Source: an uncultured Prevotella sp. (GTDB lineage: Bacteria; Bacteroidota; Bacteroidia; Bacteroidales; Bacteroidaceae). From it: a stretch of DNA of 64,000 bases. A program made the translations under genes and the position numbers. Shown here one piece after another: positions 28,806 through 38,856 of the stretch. Under the pieces are notes generated by a model. The model had not been told where the DNA came from. It did not search any database and worked only from the letters and a program-made list of their open reading frames with translations. Position 1 is the first letter of the stretch; every line of letters starts with the position of its first letter. The DNA is taken from contig CAJOCR010000013.1 in assembly GCA_905236755.1 (NCBI GenBank), positions 1 to 64,000 on the forward strand, written 5' to 3'.

Positions 28806-29494
28806 ACACGGGAAATGTACAAGAGTTTTCTACCTCCTATACGACTTCTTACAAGTTAGAGGTGTGGGGAGCTCAAGGTAGTGCTTATGCTCAAGGTATA
28901 GGCGGAAAAGGAGGTTATTCCGTTGGATATTATAATGGGAATGGATTAATGTATGTTTGTGTAGGTGGGAAAGGTACTGCTTATAATGGTGGAGGACATG
29001 AACAGGTTGCAGGTGGAGATGCTAGCCACATAGCCATCAAAAATAACAGAGGAGTGTTAGCTAATTATGTAAATAATAAATCCGAAGTATTAATCGTTGC
29101 CGGCGGAGGCGGCGGAAGTAATGATATTGGAAAAGGCGGTGCTGGAGGAGGTTTGAATGGCGGTGCTGGAGAGCAAGTGGTATATTCTGGTCAAACAATT
29201 GTTGGCGGGACAGGAGGTACACAAACTTCAGGAGGTACTTTTCCGGGAAACATGACAGGACAAGTTATCGTAAGCGGTACTTTCGGAAAGGGAGGAACTG
29301 GTAGAAATAGCGGTGGTGACCCAGGAGGTGCTGGCGGAGGAGGCTGGTATGGCGGCGGTGGAACTCCTTTTTCTGGTTGCGGTGGAGGAGGATCTGGTTA
29401 TGTCAATTCCAGCTTGCTTACAAAAACAAGTATGTCAAGTGGAGTTCGAGAAGGACACGGATATATTCGAATTACTTGGATGCCTGTATTATAA
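28806..29494 (+). CDS. silent glycine-rich cassette C8
   Basis: Head site 28806-28818 (AATGT type), then 228 open codons. The first strand is changed to VQEFSTSYTTS; then YKLEVWGAQGSAY, GGDASHIAIKNNRG, VLIVAGGGGGSN, GGGGWYGGGGTPFSGC, GSGYVNSSLLTK and ITWMPVL. It is convergent with C9. Confidence 0.85.
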
Positions 29495-29503
29495 AGAAGA
29501 ACT

Positions 29504-29569
29504 TCTCTCATAATTTGCGTAAAATCAAACATATGGTCTTTTGATTGAAAATACGCAAATTATGAGAGA
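29504..29569. terminator. bidirectional terminator, C8/C9
   Basis: TCTCTCATAATTTGCGT (29504-29520) pairs with 29553-29569. Confidence 0.8.
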
Positions 29570-29693
29570 GTTTTGGGGGTAGCAAAAATAAGCAGAATAA
29601 ATATCATGTTTACAGGTGCTAAGTATTATTCTTCTGATAGATAAATATCATAGTTATAATACACAACTATCCTCATTATGTATTCTATACGAT

Positions 29694-29730
29694 AATAGGC
29701 TATATCAACTATCTTCTGATATAGCCTATT
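29694..29730. terminator. second bidirectional terminator, C8/C9
   Basis: AATAGGCTATATCA (29694-29707) pairs with TGATATAGCCTATT (29717-29730). The same hairpin occurs at 47481, 50371 and 54038. Confidence 0.8.
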
Positions 29731-29734
29731 ATAC

Positions 29735-30432
29735 TTATAGTACTGGCATCCAAGTGATTAATGTTTGTCCGTTACCAGACCATATTCCTGTTTTCATAGA
29801 ACCATTTGAGACACCACCGATATAACCAGAACCTCCACCGCCACTATTTGCATTAGTGGTACTTCCGCCACCACCATACCAGCCACCGCCTCCTCCGCCA
29901 CCAGCGTCACCATAATCGCTTGTTACATATGTATCTCCACCTTGTCCAAAGCTTCCATTGGTACATCCGGCTCCTCCTGCAGACTGTGTACCGCCTAAGC
30001 CTCCAACGTTATTATGCTCTGTTTTACGTGAATCTGTACCTACTGCTCCACCGCCATGTCCTGCAGATCCCGAGTCATAATCACTGCCTCCACCACCGCC
30101 AGCAACAATAAGAACTTCATTTTTATTATTTACATAATTTTTTAATACACCTCTATTGGTATTTATTGCTATATGGGTGCATCCTCCACCCATTTTTTGG
30201 CCGTATCCACCACCATTATATGCATATTGTTTTGTTTTAAATGGAGAACCAACAGAAAAGCCACCTTGACCATTACAGATATAAAGATTTGTATTGATAC
30301 TCAAACTCTTTTTACCAGTAGCATATCCACCATATCCCCCTTTAGATGTTGCCGCACAACCTACAGCTCCCCAAACTTCAAGCTTGTAAGTAGTAGTATG
30401 TGGTGCAGTAAATGTCTGTACACTTCCCGTGT
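29735..30432 (-). CDS. silent glycine-rich cassette C9
   Basis: Head site 30420-30432 (AGTGT type), then 231 open codons: YKLEVWGAVGCAATS, LYICNGQGGFSVG, GGGCTHIAINTNRG, VLIVAGGGGGSDYDSGS, GGGGGGGWYGGGG, GSGYIGGVSNGS, ITWMPVL. The LYICNGQ strand is shared with C15. It runs in tandem with C10 on the - strand. Confidence 0.85.
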
Positions 30433-30521
30433 ATAGTTACATGTAAAAACTATATTTAGAAAAATGTCAACAAGCGAAGCTGCAAAATGAAAGCGCAAAC
30501 CATTAAGTTTGCGCTTTAGTT
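30433..30521 (-). repeat. spacer family D, reversed copy (C10 to C9)
   Basis: Contains the hairpin at 30490-30517 and then GTTAC at the head site of C9. It corresponds to 25093-25181 and 44191-44284. Confidence 0.65.
30490..30517 (-). terminator. terminator after C10
   Basis: AAAGCGCAAAC pairs perfectly with GTTTGCGCTTT. Confidence 0.85.
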
Positions 30522-31324
30522 TTATAATGTGGGATGCCATGTAATTTTGCAATAACCATTACCCGAGTGGCCTGTTTCTGTGCCTCCAGTTGGACTTGGG
30601 AAAGATTGATTCCCAGCTATTGTTGTTCCGTTAGTTACGCCTCCAATATATGAAGATCCGCCGCCACCACCATATGCATAAGGTGCACCGCCGCCGCCAT
30701 ACCAGCCAGCTCCGCCTGCACCGCCAGGATTATCTCCAATATTGGAATAGGCATCTCCTCCTTTTCCAAAAGAACCTGCTTTTGGATTATAAACTGTTGA
30801 TTTGTTTCCGTCTAATATTGCAGCGCTTCCACCAGCACTTTGTGTTCCTCCTTTTGCAACAGTTAAATTTGATGCACTAGAACTAGAAGCACCATCTCCT
30901 CCTGTTAATCCTCCTCCATAGCTTCCACCATTACTGCTCCAACTGCCCTCAAAACCTCCGCCGCCGCCAGCTACTAATATTACTTCACTTTTATTATTTA
31001 CATAGCTTGCTAACACTCCTCTATTGTTTGTGCTTGCAATATGTGTACAACCTCCCCCTTGAGCATACATGTAAGATAGACCTGAATAATATGATTTACC
31101 TCCACCATTATATGGAGCATTTGTTCCTGCATCATTTCCTGATTGTCCAACACATACGTATAGTTTATATGAGTTTGATAAGGTTTTTGTTCCTTTTGCA
31201 TATCCACCTTTGCCACCTTGTCCATCATCTTCTGGATGTTGGCTATCACCTCCTTGTGCACCCCATACTTCCAACCTATAAGTAGTGGCAGAAGGTGCGG
31301 TGAATGTTTGTACATTTCCCGTGT
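30522..31324 (-). CDS. silent glycine-rich cassette C10
   Basis: Head site 31312-31324 (AATGT type), then 266 open codons: YRLEVWGAQGGDSQH, LYVCVGQSGND, GGGCTHIASTNNRG, GGAGGAGWYGGGGAPYAYG, SSYIGGVTNGTTIAGN, tail GTETGHSGNGYCKITWHPTL. It is followed by C9 in tandem. Confidence 0.85.
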
Positions 31325-31466
31325 GATTTTACTTTTATAATCCTGTTTGGGAAATAATTATACAAAATGACTTATGAGCAAAAGGGGATAACTTGTAGAC
31401 AATGCTTTATAGGCAATACATACATTTGTCAAACAAAATCAAAACATCATTTTTTTATCTTCATTT
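31325..31466 (-). repeat. head spacer family B, reversed copy
   Basis: The reverse complement of 28663-28805 with few differences, lying between the divergent heads of C10 and C11. Confidence 0.9.
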
Positions 31467-32377
31467 ACACGGGAAGTGTACAAACTTTCACCACACCACA
31501 TAATACTACATATATAGTTGAAGTGTGGGGAGCACAGGGAGGAGATTTGAATTCCTTCAAGGGAGGTCTTGGTGGGTATTGTAAAGCTAACTTTAATTTA
31601 TCTGGTACATACTATATTCATGTTGGTTTAAACGGTAATTATTCTTTAAGTGCAACAGAATCCAAGTCAACTCCATTATATGGAGGTGGTGGTGTATCTG
31701 GTGAATATAATAAATACGGTATGCATGGAGGTGGAGCTACAGATATACGTACTTCATCTGTAAGTAATTGGCAGGATGAAAATGGACTTAAAACAAGATT
31801 TATTGTAGCTGGCGGCGGTGGTGCAAATAATAGACAATATGGTTATAATAGTGGTAATGGTGGCTATGGCGGAGGATTAACTGCCGGAACAGGAACAAGT
31901 GTACCATCTCCCCCTGCTACAATAGTAAATAGTAAGTATTCGATTCTTACTGGAGGAACTCAGACTTCTGGTGGAACAAATACTTATTATGATGCTGATG
32001 GCACTTTTATATGTAATTATACAGGATCGTACGGTCAATTTGGCTATGCTATGGCAATACCTCCTCCAGACCCAAATACAACTTCTCAGCATACACAATC
32101 TGGTGGTGGCGGCGGCTGGTATGGCGGCGCTGGTGGTTATCATTGTGGTGGAGGAGGTGGTTCTTCTTTCATTTCTGGTCATACCGGTTGTATAGCAATA
32201 GCACAAACGCCACTAACTTGTATTAATGGAACATCCGTAATGATTGATGGTGGTGGTCATGAGTGGAAAACAACAAGTCGTGGAGGCTCAAAAGTAATGC
32301 CAAAGCCAACTGGCGGCACAGAAACAGGACACACGGGCAACGGCTACTGCATTATCACTTGGCATCCTGCACTATAG
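31467..32377 (+). CDS. silent glycine-rich cassette C11
   Basis: Head site 31467-31479 (AGTGT type), then 302 open codons: YIVEVWGAQGGD, YIHVGLNGN, GGGATDIRTSSVSNWQDENG, FIVAGGGGANN, GGGGGWYGGAGGYHCGG, SSFISGHTGC, GTETGHTGNGYCIITWHPAL. It belongs to the ATDIR/FISGHTGC subfamily with C5 and C19. The frame is open into the spacer to 31367 but without a plausible translation signal. Confidence 0.85.
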
Positions 32378-32400
32378 ATAAATATTCAGCATAAATAATA

Positions 32401-32466
32401 ACTCTCATAATTTGCATAAAAACAAGTTGTTGATATGTTGCTTCCAAATACGCAAATTATGAGAGT
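32401..32466. terminator. bidirectional terminator, C11/C12
   Basis: ACTCTCATAATTTGC (32401-32415) pairs with GCAAATTATGAGAGT (32452-32466). Confidence 0.8.
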
Positions 32467-32564
32467 AGTTATATTATGCCACTATAGACCTTAAATAAGT
32501 ATCATGTTTACTATTAATAAATATCATACTTATGGTAGGCAAATATCATAGTTTTGAAGTCTGA

Positions 32565-33259
32565 TTATAGTATTGGCATCCAAGTTATTTTGGCATATCC
32601 ATTACCTTCTCTAACACCTGCAGTTGTTGTGCCATTAGAAACGCCTCCAATATAGCCAGAGCCGCCTCCACCAGAACCACCACTATTATTATATGAGGAA
32701 CCTCCCCCATACCAGCCACCTCCGCCAGCGCCTGCAGAATCGTTTGGGTTTTGGTTACTGGCATTTCCACCTTTGCCAAAAGAACCATTTTGATATCCAC
32801 CACCACCTGCTGTTTGCGTTCCTCCTTTTCCATTTGAACTATTTCCAGTATTTACATTATAAGCATCTAGTCCTACATTCCCTCCCCCATCTCCAGCTAC
32901 TGATTGATTATCTGCCCCTCCACCTCCGCCAGCAACAATTAATACTTCATTTTGGTTATTTACATAATTCGCTAACACACCTCTATCGTTTGTAATTGCT
33001 ATATGGGTGGCACCACCGCCTCCAATTTGTCCAGCTCCTCCTCCATTATATCCTGCACTTTTTTCATTATAAGTAATTTTGCCATCCACATTGGTACGGC
33101 CCTCTCCACCTACTACTATATAAAGATTAATGGATGAATTTAAAGACTTACTTCCACAACTATAACCGCCTTTAGCACTACCTCCTCCTGCTGCACCCCA
33201 TACTTCAAGCTTATAAGTGGTAGCAGAAGGTGCGGTGAAAGTTTGTACATTTCCCGTGT
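32565..33259 (-). CDS. silent glycine-rich cassette C12
   Basis: Head site 33247-33259 (AATGT type), then 230 open codons: YKLEVWGAAGGGSAKGGYSCG, LYIVVGGEG, GGGATHIAITNDRG, VLIVAGGGGGADNQS, GGGGWYGGGSSYNN, GSGYIGGVSNGT, ITWMPIL. It is very similar to C1 and C25 over its middle (KGGTQTAGGGGYQNGSFGKG). Confidence 0.85.
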
Positions 33260-33372
33260 AAATATGGGATCAGATATCGACACCAAGAATTAATTTGACA
33301 CATATTGTTTTAAGCATAGCCATGACAATAAAAGATAGATTTTATCAGAAAGCAATTTGTTTTGTTTTAAAA
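33260..33372 (+). repeat. head spacer family C, forward copy 1
   Basis: Between the heads of C12 and C13. It is nearly identical to 46561-46703 (GAATTAATTTGACACATATT, AGCATAGCCATGACAATAAA). The reverse form is at 51465-51601. Confidence 0.9.
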
Positions 33373-34151
33373 ACACGGGAAGTGTACAGACTTTCACGGC
33401 AACCTCTGCAACAACACATAAGTTACAAACGTGGGGTGCTGCATCAGGTAAGGATTTCCATGGGGGAGCAATAGTAAATCATAACTATGGTCCAGGTGGA
33501 TATAGTGTTGGAAATTATGCTATGACTAAAAATCAATCAATTTATGTTTCTGTTGGTGGAAAAGGTCAGGACGGTTCTTTAGGTTCTAAAACTTCAGGAG
33601 GATGGAATGGTGGTGGTGATGGAGAATGGGACCATCAAGACGATGAATCTATGGGTGGTGGTGGAGGTTGTACATCCATTCAAACAAGTAAAATTAATGA
33701 TGGACAACTAAAATATTATGAATCTGTAAAGAATACAGCTGTTCTAATTGTTGCAGGCGGAGGCGGAGGCATAAGAGATGCAAATAATGGATATGGCGGT
33801 GGCGAAAAAGGAAGTAAGGTATATTTTGGTAATAGTAGTACATATGATAATTCTAGACAAGCAACTCAAACCTCAGGATATGCTTTTGGATTAGGGCAGT
33901 CTGCATCAACTGTAACAAATAATTCAGAAATTCCTGGTGCAGGCGGGGGGTGGTACGGTGGATACACTGTTATCCCAACTACAGATAACACATATGTAAA
34001 TGCAGGAGGAGGATCAGGCCACATAGGTACAATGCTAACCAATGGGCAAACTATAGCTGGTAATCAAACATTCCCTAAGCCTGGAGGTGGAACTGAAACC
34101 GGTCACCCAGGCAATGGCTATTGTTTAATAACTTGGATGCCTGTACTATAA
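33373..34151 (+). CDS. silent glycine-rich cassette C13
   Basis: Head site 33373-33385 (AGTGT type), then 258 open codons: HKLQTWGAASGKD (Trp strand altered from LEVWG), GGGCTSIQTSKINDG, VLIVAGGGGGIRD, TVIPTTDNTYVNAGGGSGHIG, GTETGHPGNGYCLITWMPVL. It combines the GTETGH tail with the ITWMPVL end, a mosaic of the two tail types. Confidence 0.85.
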
Positions 34152-34250
34152 TAAAGACTGCCTTTCTATGATGTTTATCTATTATAAGTATGATACTTAT
34201 CATCTGTAAACATGATACTTATTTAAGGTACATAGTGACATTATACAACT

Positions 34251-34315
34251 ACTCTCATAAATTGCGTATTTGCAGGCGATGCATCTGTTTTCTGTTTTTA
34301 CGCAAATTATGAGAG
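34251..34315. terminator. bidirectional terminator, C13/C14
   Basis: ACTCTCATAAATTGCG pairs with CGCAAATTATGAGAG (34301-34315), with one mismatched pair. Confidence 0.75.
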
Positions 34316-34362
34316 AATTTATATTTTCATCCAAAACGAATTCTAAGAGTATCCTAATGAAA

Positions 34363-35135
34363 TTATATGTTTGGATGCCAGGTGACTAATGCTTTTCCAT
34401 TACCACTCTGAACTCCTGCGGTTGTTGAACCATTTGTAACACCACCTATATATCCAGAGCCGCCACCACCACCATAGTTAGAATTCTCACCAGATTTTTG
34501 ACATGAATAACCACCATAGTAACCACCTCCGCCACCACCATTACCTTCTGCACCGCAGGAAGCCCAATATTCTTTTGATGTTCCATTTTGTCCTTGACCA
34601 AACGAATAACCTGAAGATTGAGATGCACCTTTTGCAGAAAAAGAATTATCATTTCTTTGTGGTTTTCCATCTTCTCCTGTCGTTCCTCCTCCATCTCCAC
34701 CTGACTTAATGTTAGCATTAATCATATCATAGTTCTGACATGCTCCGCCACCGCCACCAGCAACAATTAAAACTGCTGCTTTGTTTGAAGATAATGATGA
34801 TAAGATTCCAGTTACAGTAGCAATATGTGTTGCACCACCGCCACCTGCAGCACCCCATGCATAATTTGTCCTGTCAGGGTATTGACTGCTACCTTTTCCA
34901 CCTGCACCTCCACCATTATACCCTCCAGCTCCGTTTGCTCCAAAATTAGTCATTGCCCCTTGACCACCTTTTCCGCCACATACTATATAAAGTTTATTTT
35001 GTTTATTAATGTTATAGTTTCCTTTGGCATAGCCTCCTTTTCCTGATAAATTAGTATATCCTCCTTCGGCTCCCCATACTTCTAGTGCGTGAGTACCTGT
35101 AATTTCTGCGGTAAATGTCTGTACATTTCCCGTGT
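34363..35135 (-). CDS. silent glycine-rich cassette C14
   Basis: Head site 35123-35135 (AATGT type), then 256 open codons: VQTFTAEITGTHALEVWGAE, LYIVCGGKGGQG, GGGATHIATVTGILSSLSSNK, VLIVAGGGGGACQN, GGGGGGYYGGYSCQKSGENS, GSGYIGGVTNGS, VTWHPNI. It has YYGG in place of WYGG. Confidence 0.85.
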
Positions 35136-35277
35136 AAATAAGGATAAAAGAACGTTGTTTTGATTTTATTTGACAATATCTGCTTAAACTATAAAGCGTA
35201 AGCCATCATATTTACATCTTATTTTTATATAGTGTTTTGTATAATATTTTCCCAAATGGGATTATAAAAGTAACAAC
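35136..35277 (+). repeat. head spacer family A, forward copy 1
   Basis: About 140 bases between the heads of C14 and C15, nearly identical to 42126-42267 and 53146-53287. The reversed copy is at 22253-22394. Confidence 0.9.
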
Positions 35278-35972
35278 ACACGGGAAGTGTACAGACTTTC
35301 ACTGCACCGCATTCTACAAGTTATAAGATAGAATGTTGGGGTGCAAGTGGCGAAAATTGTACATCACATGGTGGATTAGGCGGATATGCTACAGGTAAAA
35401 TGGTTTTAACTTTAAATAGAAGTATATATATATGCAATGGACAAGCAGGGTATCTATTTTCAGGACCATACTCAGAAATTCATATTGCATACAATGGAGG
35501 AGGTTTTGGACAACGGATTGGGGGGGGCTGTTCTCATATAGCAACAACTAATAGAGGAGAATTATATAACTATGAGAAATATCAACAAGAAGTGTTATTA
35601 GTTGCAGGTGGTGGTGGAGGCTCTGATTGGGACTCTGGTTCAGGAGGTCATGGTGGAGGAATAAAAGGAGATGATTATAATATTACAGAACATGTGAGTG
35701 GGACAGGATTTGGGGGAACTCAAACTTCTGGTGGAATAGGATATCAAAATGGAAGTTTTGGACGTGGAGGTGCTGCATATACAGGAGGCACAGATGGTGG
35801 TGGAGGCGGTGGCGGAGGCTGGTATGGTGGTGGAGGAGCAACCGGAAGTTCATCTAGTGGTGGAGGAGGCTCTGGACATATTAACACCTCTGTCATTACA
35901 AATGGCTTTATGGAAAAGGGTATAAGATGGGGTAACGGGCAAACTAAAATTACTTGGATACCTGTATTATAA
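35278..35972 (+). CDS. silent glycine-rich cassette C15
   Basis: Head site 35278-35290 (AGTGT type), then 230 open codons: YKIECWGASGENC, IYICNGQAGYLF, GGGCSHIATTNRGE, VLLVAGGGGGSDWDSGS, GGGGGGGGWYGGGG, GSGHINTSVITNG, ITWIPVL. A G8 tract at 35520-35527 lies in the coding frame and could slip. Confidence 0.85.
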
Positions 35973-35978
35973 AGAACA

Positions 35979-36044
35979 ACTCTCATAATTTGTATAAATT
36001 CAAACATACAGAGACTTGTATGCAAAAATGCAAATTATGAGAGT
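35979..36044. terminator. bidirectional terminator, C15/C16
   Basis: ACTCTCATAATTTG pairs with CAAATTATGAGAGT (36031-36044). Confidence 0.8.
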
Positions 36045-36066
36045 GTTATTTATGTGTTAATCAAAG

Positions 36067-36797
36067 CTAAATGATAGGATGCCATGTAATTACAGCCTTT
36101 CCGTGTCCAGATTGTACACCGCTAGTTGTTGAACCGTTAGAAACGCCACCTATATAGCCAGAGCCACCTGCACCACTTCCTCCAACAGGATTTCCACCAC
36201 CACCATACCAGCCGCCGCCGCCACCGCCGCCATAATTATTATTCTCAGCATGGCAACCTCCTCCTTGACCAAATCCAGGAGCATTTACTACAGTTGTAGC
36301 ACTATTTCCCCATTTACCATTAACACCCGCACTAGTTTGCGATCCACCTGTAGCCATCACTGATAGAGATGATGTGCTTACACCATTTCCTCCTGCTGTT
36401 CCACCACCTGAGCCACCTGAACCGGTTCCAAGTTGTGAATCGGCTCCAGCTCCTCCACCACCAGCAACAATATATACTTCTGATTTATATGAAGAATAAT
36501 TTTTAAGCTCTCCTCTATTTGCTTTTGCAATGTGGGTAGCACCACCACCTGAACTAGAACCTTTTCCACCACCATTGTATGCAGAAATACCACTACTATC
36601 ATATGTACTTCCTACATCTCCAGTATATTGACCTATACATATATATAAATTGTTGTTTGTGTTTATTGATATTACACCATTGGAGTAACCGCCTTTCCCC
36701 CCTGTTGCGCCATATGAAGCACCTCCCTGTGCTCCCCATACTTCCAACTTATAAGTGGTAGCTGATGGTGCTGTGAAAGTCTGTACATTTCCCGTGT
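36067..36797 (-). CDS. silent glycine-rich cassette C16
   Basis: Head site 36785-36797 (AATGT type), then 242 open codons: YKLEVWGAQGGASYG, LYICIGQYTGD, GGGATHIAKANRGE, VYIVAGGGGAGADS, GGGGGGGWYGGGGNPVG, GSGYIGGVSNGS, ITWHPII. It is the last cassette of the first block; no cassette faces it across the spacer. Confidence 0.85.
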
Positions 36798-37036
36798 GTT
36801 TATACAGAATAGAAATTGTACATGAAAATAGTAAACAATATTATTTGTAATAGTATTAAGATTATTGGTGAAGATATAAATAAACACACACACTTTATTC
36901 AGACAGTTATAACAATGTTGAGTTTAAATCAGGACATGTTGTTAATGTTGGTGCTTATGTGTTTACTCAATCGGTATCATCAACCCTTGATTTTGCAGAA
37001 TGGATTGAAGACTCTGAAATTATGTTGAAATAAATA

Positions 37037-37228
37037 ACAAAAAAGCCATCCAAAAGGATTGTTTAATATTATATTGTGATTTTATAGGATTCGAACCCAA
37101 GTTCTAACAGTGCTTTGGTTGTTGTTTTAGGACAAACAAAAAAGCCATCCTTTTGGATGGCTTAATATTGTGATTTTATAGGGTTCGAACCCAAGTTCCA
37201 GCAGCGCTTTGGTTGTTGTTTTAGGACA
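37037..37228 (-). repeat. two tandem units of tRNA 3'-end-like sequence plus terminator
   Basis: Two units of about 95 bases. Each has AAAAAAGCCATCC, then GTTCGAACCCAAG or ATTCGAACCCAAG (a T-arm like that of the adjacent tRNA-Arg), then TTTGGTTGTTGTTTTAGGAC. The anticodon and acceptor halves are lost, so these are remnants, not functional tRNAs. Confidence 0.7.
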
Positions 37229-37230
37229 AA

Positions 37231-37262
37231 CAAAAAAGCCATCCTTTTGGATGGCTTTTTTG
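37231..37262 (-). terminator. terminator of tRNA-Arg
   Basis: AAAAAAGCCATCC, TTTT, GGATGGCTTTTTT: a strong rho-independent hairpin immediately downstream of the tRNA on the - strand. Confidence 0.85.
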
Positions 37263-37270
37263 TGACGAGT

Positions 37271-37343
37271 GATTCCGTTGGGGTTCGAACCCAAGACCCA
37301 CAGCTTAGAAGGCTGTTGCTCTAATCCAACTGAGCTACGGAAC
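37271..37343 (-). tRNA. tRNA-Arg (anticodon TCT)
   Basis: On the - strand it begins GTTCCGTAGCTCAGTTGGA. It has an anticodon stem ACAGC/GCTGT with loop CTTCTAA, T-arm TTGGGTTCGAACCCCAA and acceptor partner ACGGAAT. Anticodon TCT reads AGA. The CCA end is not encoded. It lies between the two cassette blocks. Confidence 0.9.
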
Positions 37344-37405
37344 CATCAAATCGGGTGCAAAAGTAATGTTTTTGGATGAGATAACCAAATTTTAGGATGA
37401 TTATT

Positions 37406-37783
37406 TCATAATTGTCTTATTAGTTTCTTGATATAATAGCGTTGCCAGTCGCTTTCCTTCAGTTTTTCCTCACCATATTGTAATACATCTACATCAAGAA
37501 CTATAATGTTGCCAGAGCGTTTGGCTTTGCTGTTCCCACATTCGCGTTCAAGACGCTTTAATCCCATTTTTATTTGAGATAATCCATGTCGCGTGTAACC
37601 TTTTGCAAGACAATTGAGAAAAGGTTCTGTTCCTTCAGGCATATCAATAGGATCGGTCCATAGTTCTTCTGTGAAGACAACATCTTTAAAAAGAGATTGT
37701 ATCTTCATTTTAGCCAAAGCAATGTTGGATTCAGCATTGTTATTGGAACCTATGGCCAATATGATTTTATTTGGTGACTGCAT
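37406..37783 (-). CDS. folK: 2-amino-4-hydroxy-6-hydroxymethyldihydropteridine pyrophosphokinase (HPPK)
   Basis: A 125-residue protein of the HPPK family, the folate-pathway enzyme that transfers pyrophosphate from ATP to 6-hydroxymethyl-7,8-dihydropterin. Family marks are the start IILAIGSNNNAESNI, ELWTDPIDMPEGTEPFLNCLA and the late GNIIVLDVDVLQYG, which replaces the usual RxxDLDILLY. At 125 residues it is shorter than classical FolK (about 155) and the motif arginines are partly changed, so activity is not certain. It is probably an ordinary chromosomal gene caught between array blocks. Confidence 0.75.
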   Translation of the reverse strand: MQSPNKIILAIGSNNNAESNIALAKMKIQSLFKDVVFTEELWTDPIDMPEGTEPFLNCLAKGYTRHGLSQIKMGLKRLERECGNSKAKRSGNIIVLDVDVLQYGEEKLKESDWQRYYIKKLIRQL

Positions 37784-37862
37784 TTTTTACAAAAATACTA
37801 ATTATTCTTAAACGTATCTGTTTTTTTTTGTTTTTTTATGATATTTCGTAATTTTGCAGAAT

Positions 37863-38780
37863 ATGAAAAGAGTTTTATTCCTATTGCTTTCGACGTTGGT
37901 TTCATCTATTTCTATAGCCCAAATGAGATGGAATCAAGTTTATCAGCAGTATATATATCAATATAAAGATTTGGCTATTCATGAGATGTTGCGCTATGGT
38001 ATCCCAGCAAGTATAACTCTTGCTCAGGGACTTTTTGAAAGTAGTGCAGGACGAAGTGAACTGTCGGTAAAGGGCAACAACCATTTCGGAATTAAATGCC
38101 ATGGTTGGGAAGGAAGAGGTATATATCATGATGATGACGAAAAGGGGGAATGTTTCAGAGCTTATGATAACGTGTTGCAGAGCTACGAGGATCATTCTAA
38201 ATTCCTTCATGACAATTCTCGTTATGCCAGTTTGTTTAGATTGAGTCGTACTGACTATCAAGGATGGGCTTATGGTTTGAAAGCCTGTGGATATGCTACC
38301 AATCCGCAATATGCCAATAAACTTATTGAGATTATCCAGTTGTACAAATTATATGAATACGATTCTGCAACTGGTTATGATAAGTTTATGGCTAAGCATA
38401 ATTCTACTGATCAGCCTGCACGCGTTGGTGGAACACTTCATTCTATCCATATTTACAATAAGAATTATTATCTTAACGCCCGTCAAGGCGATACATGGAA
38501 GAGTATAGCTAAGGAGATTGGTATCTCATATCGCAAACTGGCTAAATACAACGAGCGCAATCGCAAAGACAATCTGGTAGCTGGTGAAATTATATGGTTA
38601 AAGAAAAAGCGCTCTAAAGCTCCAAAAGAATATAAGCGTCGTCCACATATTGTAAAGAATGGCGAAAGTATGTATTCTATAGCCCAGCAGTATGGTATTA
38701 GACTAAAGAGTCTGTATAAGAAAAACCATTTGGATGCTGACTATCAGTTGAGAGTTGGCGACAGACTGAAACTGTATTGA
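37863..38780 (+). CDS. secreted glucosaminidase with LysM domains
   Basis: A 305-residue exported cell-wall hydrolase. Signal peptide MKRVLFLLLSTLVSSISIAQ; then a FlgJ/N-acetylglucosaminidase domain at about 25-160 (YGIPASITLAQGLFESSAGRS with the catalytic Glu, NNHFGIKCHGW, FRAYDNVLQSYEDHSKFL, YATNPQYANKLIEII). Two LysM-type peptidoglycan-binding repeats follow (about 205-245, and VKNGESMYSIAQQYGI onward). I chose the ATG at 37863; a TTG three codons upstream is less likely. It is usual Bacteroidales core content, between the two array blocks. Confidence 0.9.
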   Translation: MKRVLFLLLSTLVSSISIAQMRWNQVYQQYIYQYKDLAIHEMLRYGIPASITLAQGLFESSAGRSELSVKGNNHFGIKCHGWEGRGIYHDDDEKGECFRAYDNVLQSYEDHSKFLHDNSRYASLFRLSRTDYQGWAYGLKACGYATNPQYANKLIEIIQLYKLYEYDSATGYDKFMAKHNSTDQPARVGGTLHSIHIYNKNYYLNARQGDTWKSIAKEIGISYRKLAKYNERNRKDNLVAGEIIWLKKKRSKAPKEYKRRPHIVKNGESMYSIAQQYGIRLKSLYKKNHLDADYQLRVGDRLKLY

Positions 38781-38792
38781 TACAATTAATAC

Positions 38793-38827
38793 CCCCTTTC
38801 CTACTTTGATTATTAGGAGGAAAGGGG
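38793..38827 (+). terminator. hairpin between glucosaminidase and peptidase genes
   Basis: CCCCTTTCCT (38793-38802) pairs with AGGAAAGGGG (38818-38827). It lies just before the GTG start of the next gene. Confidence 0.7.
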
Positions 38828-38856
38828 AAATAATCATCAGAAAAACAAATTAACTC

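Larger units (their letters stand above)
36798..37270. other. non-coding region with decayed tRNA-like repeats
   Basis: No supported gene; a 70-codon frame at 36816-37028 has no recognisable content. Two degenerate repeat units lie at 37037-37228. Confidence 0.6.

Noticed and set aside
37037..37228. Additional functional tRNA genes
   Set aside because: Only the T-arm and terminator are recognisable; acceptor, D-arm and anticodon arm cannot be formed.
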